A stretch of DNA of 64,000 nucleotides from Calothrix membranacea FACHB-236. GTDB lineage: Bacteria; Cyanobacteriota; Cyanobacteriia; Cyanobacteriales; Nostocaceae. The notes under the pieces were generated by a model. That model had not been told where the DNA came from. It ran no database searches and was given only the letters and a program-made list of their open reading frames with translations. Position numbers and translations under genes: made by a program. The stretch covers positions 52,656-116,655 of the forward strand of contig NZ_JACJPX010000017.1 in the NCBI RefSeq assembly GCF_014696315.1, written 5' to 3'. Below, piece after piece: positions 46,254 through 55,521 of the stretch (positions are counted from its first letter, which is position 1; each line of letters starts with the position of its first letter).

Positions 46254-49200
46254 CTACAATAAACCAGTAGTAAATTTCCAAGTATAGTTAGATGCAAGAG
46301 CATTGCCTGCCAAATCTTTAACACCAGTAGTTCCGCCTTTAACTGTGGCTGTATAAGTAGATAAACTCAGTAAAGGAAGAATGGGTTTAAGTGTTGCCGT
46401 GCGATTAGTCTGATTGTAAGTAACTGTAGCAAGTACAGGTATATTAAGTGAATTACGCAACTCAAAGTTAGTGCTATTAATCGTTGTTGAGTTGATCGGC
46501 TCACTGAAGGTTACTGTAATGCTTGTAAAGATACTAACACCAAAAGCATTGTTACTAGGAGTGCTAGAGGTGACTGTTGGAGCCGTAGTATCTGCCACGG
46601 TCGTAAATGACCAGATGTAGTCTGCTGCTAAGGCATTACCAGCGATGTCTTTAACACCAGTAGTTCCGCCTTTAATCCTGACAGTGTAAGTAGTCGAATT
46701 TACTAAGGCAGTGCTAGGTACTAATGTTGCTGTGCGATTAGTGGCATTGTAAGTCACAGTGGCAGGTATAAGTGTATTAGCAGAATTCCGCAACTCAAAG
46801 TTAGTGGTATTAATCGTTGTGGAGTTAATTGCCTCGCTGAAGATAGCTGTAATACTTGGGGAAGTGCTAACACCAGTTGCATTATTGCTGGGAGTGCTAG
46901 AACTGACTGTTGGCGGAATAGTATCCCCTACAGTTGTGAATGACCATGTGTAGTCCGCGGCTAAAACATTACCAGCCAAATCTTTGACACCAGTGGTTCC
47001 ACCTTTAATCCTGACAGTATAAGCAGTCGAATTGGCTAAAGCAGCACTTGGTGTAAGTGTTGCAGTCAAATTACTACTGTTGTAAGTCACCGTAGCAGGT
47101 ACAAGTGTATTGGTAGAATTCCGCAACTCAAAGTTAGTGGTATTAATCGTTGTGGAGTTAATTGCCTCGCTGAAGATAGCTGTAATACTTGGGGAAGTGC
47201 TGACACCAGTTGCATTATTGCTGGGAGTAGTAGAACTGACTGTCGGTGAAGTAGTGTCTCCTAGAGTTGTGAACGACCAAGTGTAGTCCACTGTCAAAGC
47301 ATTACCAGCTAAGTCTTTGATCCCACTGGCTCCACCTTTAATCCTCGCTGTGTAAGTAGTAGAAATTGCTAAATTACTGCTAGGTACCAGTGTTGCTGTG
47401 CGATTAGTGGCGCTGTAAGTTACTGTGACAGGTACAAGTGTATTACTTGAATTTCGCAACTCAAAGTTAGTTGTATTAATTGTGCTGGAGTCGATGTCCT
47501 CGCTGAAGGTAGCTGTAATGGTTGTGGAATTGCTCACACCAGTTGCATTATTGCTGGGGGTTGTGGAGCTTACTGTTGGTGGGGTGGTATCCGTCGCTAT
47601 GCTGGGAATAAACAGAATGTCAACCCAATAGTTAGCTGACTGGAAACTAGAATCTGGGAAACCGCCACCATATTTGTAGATACCGTTACTGCCACTTTCG
47701 CCATCGCGTAGTAGGTATAGTGGGCCGTTACTGATTCCAGAGTTAGCAAAGTATCCTAAATCTACAGCATAGTTCCCAGCAGGAGCATAGTAAGAAGCTA
47801 CGTAGACAGTATTAGCACTAATCAGCACTGGATTAGTAAAGTTTACTGTTTGCCAACCAGAAGTGGTTTCATTAGTGAAGGTTGCTGTAGCTAACTGCTG
47901 ACCAGTACTGCTCCATAGGGTACCAGTATGGGTGCCCGTGTTGCCAGCACCTTTGTAAAAGCGCACACCAATGATGTAACCATCAACATTCGAGCGAAAT
48001 TTGACTCCTAACTCTACAGCATTGCTGTCTGAGAATGATGGGTTTGTTGGAGTTGCTGAATTGTTCCAAATACTCTGAGGAGTTTGGTTTGCTGAAGTGG
48101 CGAATGACCAGCTATAGCTTGTTGCCAAGGCATTACCTGTCAAATCTTTAACACCAGTGCTTCCTCCTTTAATTGTTGCAGTGTAAGTAGTAGCAGTTGC
48201 TAAAGCATTACTGGGCGTAAGTGTGGCTGTGCGATTAGTGGCGTTATAGGTGACTGTTGCAGGTATAAGTGTATTGCTGGAATTACGCAACTCAAAATTA
48301 GTTCCATCAATTGTTGTTGAGTCTATGGACTCGCTGAAGGCGGCTGTAATGTTGGTAGTAGTGCTGACATTTGTTGCATTGCTGCTGGGTGTTGTAGAAC
48401 TGACAGTTGGTGCAATGTTGTCAGAGGTGTATGTAGCAACGTAGGTACCACTATTTCCTGGAAAAAAGGCATACTCAACCCCTTTAACTACAGAGGTAGT
48501 ATAACTAACGGGAGTACCACCATTGAGCGTAATATTGCTGAGTGTTAAATTACCAGAGCTCGTTGGCAGCATTGCCTGTAAACCATTAGTATTACTGCCC
48601 TTGGTGATTGTAAAACTCAGATTGTTATTGTTCCATACCAAGGAGCTAAAAGACGAACTATTGCGACCATCAAGCCAGGTCAGAACTTGTTTGGCAGAGA
48701 CAATTGGTATACTACGGGCTAGCGCTGAGTCAACGACAGCATCAGAAACTGATGAGTTGGCAAAATCCGTATGGGCGTTAACGTTGAATACACCATAATA
48801 CCCCTCTGTACCGATCGCGCGATCGAGTAGGGTATCGATATTGTAAGGGTAGGATTGTCCAGATTCATCTGTTAATTGGGTAGGTGCGCCAAACACGTCA
48901 ATCATTGCGCCGTCTTGGTTAACAAAGCGCATAGGCATACCAGAACCAGTAAAGAAACCAGGACGGTCTGTAATCCAAGTAGGTGGCCAATAGTAGTAAG
49001 TAGTATCTAGTCTGATACCATTATTCAATTCAATTTGTGGTGTACTGAACCAATCGCTCCACACCAAGCAGTGATGCCGTTGAGTTTTAGGGGATTCAAT
49101 GTTGGTGTATTTACTAGTAAAGCTACTTAGTTGCTGTGTATATGTGGCATTAAGTGAACTAGCTGTGTAATCTGCACAGTTTGTATTTATATGCAAAGCA

Positions 49201-51314
49201 ACTTCAAAGCCCCCATCAATATTTACATATTGATTGGCTTGGGGGTTAGTTAGGGGTGAGTTGGGATAGATGTATGAAGTACCCCGGATACACTGCCAAT
49301 CATCAACGGAACAACCAGCAGGACTGAGCAATTTAAATTTGTCAAATCTGCTAGCAGTACCTCCATTTGCATGGTCGTCACCACTCATCAGCACAACGGC
49401 CTTTTTACCATGAGGGAAATACCAGAAACGGGGTAGCGGTTTTTTTGGCAAATTCATTTGCAGAATTAAGTTTGCCAGCAGCCGTTGTTGTTCATCAGCC
49501 TGAGGAATAGCTACTTTGTTGAGGTCTACCCAATCAGGTTGAGGATCGCCACTCTTATTGCCGAAAAATAGGTCATCAGAGCGAATCGGCGAGAATCCAT
49601 CTCGCTCTTGCTCGGCCCATGCTGGATTACCTTGGCGAGTGTAGACAATAGAACGAGCTAAGTCGTAAGTAAATGCAGCAGCTTGCCCTCCATTACTACC
49701 AACACTACGGAGGGTAACCGCAGGATTAGAGGTTGATGTTGTGGCATTAGAGTAAAATGTCGCTATGCTTTCAGCACCATTCAGGGTATAGCGGTCAGCA
49801 GTTCCATGAAACTGTATAGTCTGATTAACAATGCCTTTGCCAGCAGAAGTGGAGTTGTTAACTAGCAAATAAGCATTTGCCAGTGTGGATGCAGCATCAG
49901 TTAGCCCCAACAATCCTGCAAGTTGTTTGTCAGGACGCATAGCGATTAGATTGCCCCCACTTGTCACCCAGTTAGTGAACATTGTTGCCTGAGCCGATGT
50001 CAGGGGCATTTCACTGAGGATGACAACGTCATAGTTAGCAAGTGTTGACGATGAAACTGATGAGATGTCACTGACATTGAACAGGTTCAGTCCTTCAGTG
50101 CGGAGGATCTCGGCGTAATAGTTGCTAAAGGGATTGGCAGCAGATGTGACTACGAGGATTGGCCCACCTGGTGGCGATGGGATTGCTGCCATAAGCGTAG
50201 CTTTAGAAGTCTGAATCCTTCCTTCCGTTGTAGATTTCAGAGGTTTTTGCGGGGTTTTGAGAACTTTGTTGCGATTCGATGGTGTTGGTACTTGCTTAGG
50301 ACGAATAGGTAATAAGTTGTTTAACTTTACTGTCCTTTCACGTACACCACTATTCAAATTCCACCAATCCACATCACCATTGCGGCTACCACTAGCAAAG
50401 CTTGTTCCATCTGGGCTAATAGAAACTCCTGTAACAGCATCAACTGTACTTAGGCGTAAGCGTAGTCCACCACTTTTGGCGTTCCACACAAAAATCGTGT
50501 TTTCATCACCACCTGCTACTAAACTTTGCCCATTTCGACTGAAAGCAACCGTCTTTAGAGGTTTAGTAGCATCACGAAAAACTTGGATTTCTTTAGCATT
50601 AGCCACATTCCAAAGTCGAACTGTACGATCCTGACTGGCACTAGCTAGGTTCGTACCATCTGGACTAAAGGCTAATCCTGTAACTGCACCTGCATGACTA
50701 GCTAAGGTTTGAAGTTTTTGACCTGTAATTAAGTTCCAAAAGATGACTGCACCGCCTGCGTCTCCACTCACTAAAGTCTTGCCATCTGGACTAACGGCTA
50801 GAGTGTTGACAAAATTTCTGTGTCCTTCTAGAACCTTGGTTAATTGGTTGGTATTGACATTCCATTGAAAAATCTTTGGATCTTCACCACTAGTAAATAA
50901 AGTCTGTCCATCAGGACTCATCGCAAGTGTTCTTGGAGGGTGCTCTGGGCCTTCCAATATCTCACTTTCTTCACCTGTAGCCAGGTTCCAAAATCTCACT
51001 ACAGTGTCTTTACCGACTGTCCTCAAGATTTTGCCATCTGGACTGAAAACTGCTCCACTCACAGGTGCGCCCAAGTGTCCTGGTAAATTTTTCATCAGAT
51101 TGCCTGTTTTTGTGTCTAGCAAAGCAATCTGACTGTCACTGACCCCAGTCGCTACTGTATTCCCATCTGGACTAAAAGCGATCGCTGTAACTTCTCTTGG
51201 CTTTTGTAATGGCTGTGTTTGCGCTACTGTATATCCATGAAAATTTCCTATAAACAATATCATCAACAATGAGCAAATAAATAATCTCAAGTAATGAAAA
51301 ATTTTTCTTCTCAT
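46254..51314 (-). CDS. Secreted WD40 / deacetylase-like / DUF4082 / Ig-like fusion protein
   Basis: Exported protein of 1686 residues. A signal peptide (Arg-Arg-Lys, hydrophobic core, TVAQ) is followed by seven WD40 repeats at about 40-335, one propeller. Next comes a glutamine-amidotransferase-like segment (GGPILVVTSAANPFSNYYAE, residues about 380-480), then a possible polysaccharide deacetylase-like domain with VLMSGDDHANGG and FEVALHINTNC. A first Big_5-type Ig-like domain, a DUF4082 domain (SIWNNSATPTNPS...VRFYKGAGNTGTH) and four more Ig-like repeats of about 111 residues complete it. The four repeats are also similar at DNA level (period about 333 bp, 46300-47590). It probably acts on extracellular polysaccharide; catalysis is unproven. 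Confidence 0.82.
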   Translation of the reverse strand: MRRKIFHYLRLFICSLLMILFIGNFHGYTVAQTQPLQKPREVTAIAFSPDGNTVATGVSDSQIALLDTKTGNLMKNLPGHLGAPVSGAVFSPDGKILRTVGKDTVVRFWNLATGEESEILEGPEHPPRTLAMSPDGQTLFTSGEDPKIFQWNVNTNQLTKVLEGHRNFVNTLAVSPDGKTLVSGDAGGAVIFWNLITGQKLQTLASHAGAVTGLAFSPDGTNLASASQDRTVRLWNVANAKEIQVFRDATKPLKTVAFSRNGQSLVAGGDENTIFVWNAKSGGLRLRLSTVDAVTGVSISPDGTSFASGSRNGDVDWWNLNSGVRERTVKLNNLLPIRPKQVPTPSNRNKVLKTPQKPLKSTTEGRIQTSKATLMAAIPSPPGGPILVVTSAANPFSNYYAEILRTEGLNLFNVSDISSVSSSTLANYDVVILSEMPLTSAQATMFTNWVTSGGNLIAMRPDKQLAGLLGLTDAASTLANAYLLVNNSTSAGKGIVNQTIQFHGTADRYTLNGAESIATFYSNATTSTSNPAVTLRSVGSNGGQAAAFTYDLARSIVYTRQGNPAWAEQERDGFSPIRSDDLFFGNKSGDPQPDWVDLNKVAIPQADEQQRLLANLILQMNLPKKPLPRFWYFPHGKKAVVLMSGDDHANGGTASRFDKFKLLSPAGCSVDDWQCIRGTSYIYPNSPLTNPQANQYVNIDGGFEVALHINTNCADYTASSLNATYTQQLSSFTSKYTNIESPKTQRHHCLVWSDWFSTPQIELNNGIRLDTTYYYWPPTWITDRPGFFTGSGMPMRFVNQDGAMIDVFGAPTQLTDESGQSYPYNIDTLLDRAIGTEGYYGVFNVNAHTDFANSSVSDAVVDSALARSIPIVSAKQVLTWLDGRNSSSFSSLVWNNNNLSFTITKGSNTNGLQAMLPTSSGNLTLSNITLNGGTPVSYTTSVVKGVEYAFFPGNSGTYVATYTSDNIAPTVSSTTPSSNATNVSTTTNITAAFSESIDSTTIDGTNFELRNSSNTLIPATVTYNATNRTATLTPSNALATATTYTATIKGGSTGVKDLTGNALATSYSWSFATSANQTPQSIWNNSATPTNPSFSDSNAVELGVKFRSNVDGYIIGVRFYKGAGNTGTHTGTLWSSTGQQLATATFTNETTSGWQTVNFTNPVLISANTVYVASYYAPAGNYAVDLGYFANSGISNGPLYLLRDGESGSNGIYKYGGGFPDSSFQSANYWVDILFIPSIATDTTPPTVSSTTPSNNATGVSNSTTITATFSEDIDSSTINTTNFELRNSSNTLVPVTVTYSATNRTATLVPSSNLAISTTYTARIKGGASGIKDLAGNALTVDYTWSFTTLGDTTSPTVSSTTPSNNATGVSTSPSITAIFSEAINSTTINTTNFELRNSTNTLVPATVTYNSSNLTATLTPSAALANSTAYTVRIKGGTTGVKDLAGNVLAADYTWSFTTVGDTIPPTVSSSTPSNNATGVSTSPSITAIFSEAINSTTINTTNFELRNSANTLIPATVTYNATNRTATLVPSTALVNSTTYTVRIKGGTTGVKDIAGNALAADYIWSFTTVADTTAPTVTSSTPSNNAFGVSIFTSITVTFSEPINSTTINSTNFELRNSLNIPVLATVTYNQTNRTATLKPILPLLSLSTYTATVKGGTTGVKDLAGNALASNYTWKFTTGLL

Positions 51315-51542
51315 ACACGACTAGATACTATTCAAGTAACATTGAAATTATCCGATCAAACAACATTTTTTACAGATATCTTCATCAGATATATATATAT
51401 ATAAACACATATACAATGTTTAATTTTAAATAACACTCTTTGCTATAGCAGATTGCAAATTCTTCATTAAGATATTATGACAAATCAATACTTAATAGGC
51501 TTAAAAGTAAAAAATATTCTACTGCTATTGCTATTGTTTACT

Positions 51543-51582
51543 GTTGACATTTGACTGTTGCTGTGAACAGTCAAATGTCAAC
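51543..51582. repeat. Perfect 17-bp hairpin
   Basis: Arms GTTGACATTTGACTGTT and AACAGTCAAATGTCAAC with a six-base loop. It contains TTGAC/GTCAA motifs but lies in non-coding DNA about 230 bp upstream of the large surface gene. No T-run follows on either side. Confidence 0.65.
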
Positions 51583-51868
51583 GACTTGAACAGAATAATT
51601 TATTTTTTGCAAAACCCTAAATATAAGTTTATATGTATAGGCTATTTGCTTTAAATATGTTATGAATATCAAATTCTAAGACAGTAAATACCTGGTATTG
51701 CTATTTTTAAAGCTTAAATTTTATTTTAAAAAATAAATTAAGATAATAAAAATATAGTCTAATAGCTGTGTAAATTGGAAATTTACAGGACTTACGCAAA
51801 CAAAATTTGTCATTGCTACCGGAACGCATTTTAGGGAAGCAATCCCAGAATATCAGGCGATTACGTCG

Positions 51869-51916
51869 CTTCTCTTCTCTTCGAGAGGCTTCGCCAACGA
51901 GACGCTAACGCGAATG
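51869..51916. repeat. Dispersed GCGTTAGCG-type repeat, second copy
   Basis: Contains CTTCTCTTCGAGAGGCTTCG and GACGCTAACGCGAATG, the reverse-oriented relative of the repeat upstream of purF (26784-26853). Confidence 0.55.
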
Positions 51917-52443
51917 CTTGTAATGAAATAATTGCGTGACTTTTGCGTAATTCCTAATTTACTAAAGATTTTTCGTATTCCCTATTAAGTAAAGAGTGAT
52001 AGGGCAAATTTACTACTAATAACCTATGATAGCCCTCAAATCTCTCTCCAATTTATTCCAATTTATATTTAATGATGGATAAACTATCTAGGTCTTAATT
52101 ACTTTTTAACCATTAGTTGATACCTGCACATATAACTATAGCAATCGGCATAAGCGTGGCGAGATTAGTTGTGAAGCTGGGGAATAACGAGCAGGAAAGC
52201 AGAAGATAAAAATGTAATTTTGCTTTTACAAATTAAATAGCTGTCATGAACTGGGTACATCAGAACACATGAAAAATTCATTAATCCCCCTTGCTCTCTG
52301 TTCCCTGTCCCCTTGCTTTTTCAAGTCAGTGTTACTATATGTTTGGCGTTGGGACTTCCAAGGAATAAATTACTCAATTCCGGCATCGAATATAACTATA
52401 GCAATCCTATTTAAGTTGTGAAAAATATCGGTTTTGGCTGTTG

Positions 52444-52635
52444 ACCCTTAGCTCGACTTTATCCAAAATTAAGAACTCGGCTTTCTTGATTTGGCAAAAA
52501 CCCTGGCTTTTTGGCAAATACTTTTTCTATGTCACTGATTCTCCATTAAGTCCAAAAAATAAAACTATTCTCCTACAAGGGTTTCAGGGTCAGGTTTTGG
52601 GTTTCGTAAAAATGGATAAAGTCGAGCTTAAGGGT
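52444..52635. mobile_element. MITE-like element with 22-bp inverted ends
   Basis: Left end ACCCTTAGCTCGACTTTATC and right end, read on the other strand, ACCCTTAAGCTCGACTTTAT match over about 22 bp apart from one inserted base. The 192-bp unit has no catalytic gene. A weak frame runs through it from a TTG at 52441, but its protein has no recognisable character. No clear target-site duplication is visible. Confidence 0.65.
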
Positions 52636-52871
52636 TCGATAGTTGCTTTCCGGCCAGGAACGCACTATCTTACTGTTGACCGTCAACGATTAACAGTCAA
52701 TAACCCTGCATGTAATATTTCATAGCATCGGTAGCTAGATGACGAGTATCGAGGATTTTTCGATTTGGTTGCTATGTAACTACTGCGATCGCTAATGCCA
52801 AGGAGTATGCAGCAGCAAGAAGTGTAGCTGTTATCGCAACTTATGCCAAGAATATGTTTAAATTCACTCAA

Positions 52872-52944
52872 TGGAGGTTAGCGGACTCGAACCGCTGACA
52901 TCCTGCTTGCAAAGCAGGCGCTCTACCAACTGAGCTAAACCCCC
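52872..52944 (-). tRNA. tRNA-Ala (anticodon TGC)
   Basis: On the minus strand a full cloverleaf is seen: acceptor GGGGGTT / AACCTCC with one G-U pair, D arm GCTCAGTTGGTAGAGC, anticodon arm CCTGCTTTGCAAGCAGG with anticodon TGC, and a T arm AGCGGTTCGAGTCCGCT. Discriminator base A. The CCA end is not encoded. 73 nt. Confidence 0.96.
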
Positions 52945-53016
52945 ATAAAATTAAATAGGTAGCTAATTTTAAGCTGCCATAATTATTGTACCTGAAACCG
53001 GTTCATTTCCAAAGGG

Positions 53017-53919
53017 ATGAAGCAAGAAAATCTTCTAGTTGTTGTAGCACTTTATAAATTCGTCAGCTTACCGGATTTTGCCGATAAGCAAGAACCTCTG
53101 TTGTCTTACTGTCAGCAGCAAGGGATTAAGGGAACTATCCTCTTAGCAGAAGAAGGTATTAACGGCACAATCGCAGGTTCACGCCAAGCTGTTGACGCAG
53201 TTTTAGAATTTCTGCGTTCCGATGTCCAATTAGCAGACATCGAATACAAAGAATCCTACGCTACCACGCCACCATTTGAGCGCATGAAGGTGCGGTTAAA
53301 GTCTGAAATTGTGACTTTAGGGTTACCAGAAGTCGATCCCAATGAAAAAGTGGGAATTTATGTCGATCCGAAAGAATGGAATCAAATAATTTCCGATCCG
53401 GAAGTTACCGTGATTGATACCCGTAACGATTACGAGGTGAAGATTGGGACTTTCACCAGGGCGCAAAATCCTCAAACTCATATATTCCGTGAGTTTCCTG
53501 AGTATGTACACCAGAACCTCGACCCCGAGAAACACAAAAAAGTGGCTTTGTTCTGTACTGGCGGGATTCGTTGCGAAAAAGCCTCATCCTTCATGCTGTC
53601 CCAAGGTTTTGCGGAAGTCTATCATCTTAAAGGTGGCATTCTCAAATATTTAGAAGAAGTTCCTGCCGAAGAAAGCTTATGGCAAGGGGAATGCTTCGTT
53701 TTTGATGAACGAATCGCCGTCCGTCACGGACTTGAAGAAGGCACTTATGATATGTGTGAAAGTTGTGGTCGCCCAATTTCTGAAGCAGATAAGGCTTCAC
53801 CCAAGTATGAGGAAGGTATTACTTGCCCCTACTGTTTTGATGACCTTACCGAAGAAAAAAGAGTACGTCAGCAAGAAAAAAGGCGACAGTTTCTTTTAAA
53901 GGGTAACCGTAAATCATGA
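53017..53919 (+). CDS. trhO: tRNA uridine(34) hydroxylase TrhO (rhodanese family)
   Basis: Protein of 300 residues of the TrhO/YceA family, which makes 5-hydroxyuridine at tRNA position 34 in an oxygen-dependent way. The N-terminal acylphosphatase-like part has [19 protein letters not shown]. The rhodanese domain carries the active Cys180 in [14 protein letters not shown]-terminal zinc-type segment has CESCGRP and CPYCFDDL. All match the bacterial enzyme. The ATG follows AAAGGGATG with AAAGGG as ribosome site. It sits next to a tRNA gene, a coincidence of location rather than proof of linkage. Confidence 0.93.
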   Translation: MKQENLLVVVALYKFVSLPDFADKQEPLLSYCQQQGIKGTILLAEEGINGTIAGSRQAVDAVLEFLRSDVQLADIEYKESYATTPPFERMKVRLKSEIVTLGLPEVDPNEKVGIYVDPKEWNQIISDPEVTVIDTRNDYEVKIGTFTRAQNPQTHIFREFPEYVHQNLDPEKHKKVALFCTGGIRCEKASSFMLSQGFAEVYHLKGGILKYLEEVPAEESLWQGECFVFDERIAVRHGLEEGTYDMCESCGRPISEADKASPKYEEGITCPYCFDDLTEEKRVRQQEKRRQFLLKGNRKS

Positions 53920-53936
53920 ATAATGACAACTTTTAG

Positions 53937-54108
53937 GGATTGGGGCATGGGGCATGGGGCATTGGGCATTATTGGGTAATGGGTAATTGGTAATTGGTAA
54001 TGGGTAATTGGTGTTTGTTATTTCCCCTTGTCACCTTGTCTCCTCATCTCCCAGTCCCTAATCCCCAGTCCCCAGTCCCCAGTCCCCAATCCCTAGTCCC
54101 TAATCCCC
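53937..54108. repeat. Long mixed short-tandem-repeat block
   Basis: GGGGCATGGGGCATGGGGC, GGGTAATTGGTAATTGGTAA and CCCCAGTCCCCAGTCCCCAG arrays fill the whole gap and run into the 3' end of the next gene (stop at 54100-54102). Confidence 0.75.
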
Positions 54109-54768
54109 TACCTTCACTGCCAAGGTTAGACCATCGGCAATGGGGACTAAACTAAGATTTATTCGCGGGTCTTGATGCAGCTTTTGATTGAAAGCGCGAA
54201 TTCTTTTGGTTCTATTGTCTTGTACTTGGGGATCTGCTACTCTTCCAGACCACAGGACATTATCGATCGCAATCAGTCCACCGGGACGGATTAATTGCAG
54301 CGATCGCTCATAATAAGCATCATAGTTGCTTTTATCTGCGTCAATGAACGCAAAATCAAAGGTTGCAGCTTCCCCTGCTTGCAGCAACTTATCTAAAGTA
54401 TCTAACGCTGGGGCAATGTGCAGGTCAATTTTGTCTGCCACCCCAGCTTGCTGCCAATAACGACGCGCGATCGCTGTAAACTCTTCACTAACATCACAGG
54501 CTACGATTTTTCCGTCGCTTGGTAATGCTAAAGCTACTACTAAGGTACTGTATCCCGTAAATACACCTAATTCTAAAGTTTTTTTAGCATTGATTAATTG
54601 CACCAACAACGCCATAAATTGCCCTTGCTCAGGTGCAATTTGCATTCTCGCCATTGGATGCTGGGCTGTTTCTTGCCGTAATTGAACTAATATTTCTGGT
54701 TCTCGCAAAGAAACAGATAGTAAATAATTATAAAGATTTGGTTCGAGTGCCTGTGTTTGATTGGTCAT
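54100..54768 (-). CDS. SAM-dependent O-methyltransferase (caffeoyl-CoA type)
   Basis: Class I methyltransferase of 222 residues in the O-methyltransferase family 3 (caffeoyl-CoA/catechol type). SAM motif I is TLELGVFTGYSTL; IVACDVSEEF holds the acidic ribose-binding residue; FDFAFIDADKSNYDAYYE carries the metal-binding Asp residues; GGLIAIDNVLWSGRVAD follows. It probably needs a divalent metal and methylates a catechol-like hydroxyl; the substrate is unknown. The start codon lies inside an ATGACCA heptamer repeat that offers several ATGs in different frames. A CoA-binding protein gene is divergent, 104 bp away. Confidence 0.9.
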   Translation of the reverse strand: MTNQTQALEPNLYNYLLSVSLREPEILVQLRQETAQHPMARMQIAPEQGQFMALLVQLINAKKTLELGVFTGYSTLVVALALPSDGKIVACDVSEEFTAIARRYWQQAGVADKIDLHIAPALDTLDKLLQAGEAATFDFAFIDADKSNYDAYYERSLQLIRPGGLIAIDNVLWSGRVADPQVQDNRTKRIRAFNQKLHQDPRINLSLVPIADGLTLAVKVGD

Positions 54769-54801
54769 TGGTCATTGGTCATTGGTCATTGGTTATTTGG
54801 T
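54759..54801. repeat. TTGGTCA heptamer array at a start codon
   Basis: Five to six copies of TTGGTCA (ATGACCA on the other strand) straddle the start of the O-methyltransferase gene. Confidence 0.75.
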
Positions 54802-54872
54802 GTTTTTTATCCTCATCTCTCCATTAGCCATTCCCCTATACCATTGACTTTGTAATCAACTATTCACTGACT

Positions 54873-55304
54873 ATGCCAAACCTGAAAGATGATGATAACG
54901 CTCTGCGTGAGGTGTTAATTCAAGCAAAAGCGATCGCAGTCGTTGGCCATTCTGATAAACCTAATCGTATCAGTTATCAAATCGCCCAATTTTTGCAGCG
55001 CGCAGGTTACACAGTCTATCCCGTCAACCCATTAGTTACAGAAATTGAAGGACAGCCTTGCTATCCTTCCCTCAGAGAAATTCCCGCGAGTGTAAATATT
55101 GTGAATATCTTTCGCCGTGCTGAGTATCTGCCAGAAATTATAGAAGAAGCGATCGCAATTAATGCCCCAACCGTGTGGGTACAACAGGGTATTTGGAATC
55201 AAGCAGCCGCCCAAACTGCTTTGAATGCTGGACTAAATGTAATTATGGATGCTTGTATCAAAATTGAGTATTTACGTTTAGGTGTAGATGCAGCCAGAGG
55301 TTAG
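54873..55304 (+). CDS. CoA-binding domain protein
   Basis: Small Rossmann-fold protein of 143 residues of the CoA_binding_2 family (YccU-like). The nucleotide loop is AVVGHSDKPNRISYQIAQFL, followed by AGYTVYPVNPLVTEIEG, SVNIVNIFRRAEYLPE and PTVWVQQGIWN...DACIKIEY. It probably binds CoA or a related nucleotide; no enzymatic activity is established for the family. It is divergent from the O-methyltransferase gene. Confidence 0.92.
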   Translation: MPNLKDDDNALREVLIQAKAIAVVGHSDKPNRISYQIAQFLQRAGYTVYPVNPLVTEIEGQPCYPSLREIPASVNIVNIFRRAEYLPEIIEEAIAINAPTVWVQQGIWNQAAAQTALNAGLNVIMDACIKIEYLRLGVDAARG

Positions 55305-55521
55305 GAACTGGAAGGGGACAAGGGGAAATAACTATACTTATGACAAATGACAAATGACAAATGACCAAAATTAATTCAAAAATCAAAAATCGAATTGCTA
55401 TATGTGTAGAGATGTTGCATACAACCAGTTACTTAAGTTACTGAACAAAATCCCCTTTAAAATTAGGAATATTATCAATTAATCATTAACAGACTTACTA
55501 AACTCTTTGTGGGGGGGTATG

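Larger units (their letters stand above)
51315..52871. other. Gene-poor region with hairpins and repeats
   Basis: About 1.56 kb, very A/T-rich, without a credible gene. It contains a 17-bp hairpin (51543-51582), a GCGTTAGCG-type dispersed repeat (51869-51916), CTGTTCCCTGTCCCC-type repeats near 52290-52315 and a 192-bp MITE-like element (52444-52635). A run of ATATATATATATA lies at 51391-51403, upstream of the large surface protein gene, whose promoter should be near 51315-51420. Confidence 0.6.

Noticed and set aside
50257..50634. 125-codon plus-strand frame inside the large surface protein gene
   Set aside because: Antisense shadow of the WD40-coding region, Ser/Arg/Leu-biased and without a ribosome site.
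52441..52725. 94-codon frame from a TTG start
   Set aside because: It lies almost wholly in the MITE-like element with inverted ends; the protein has no recognisable character and the start has no ribosome site.
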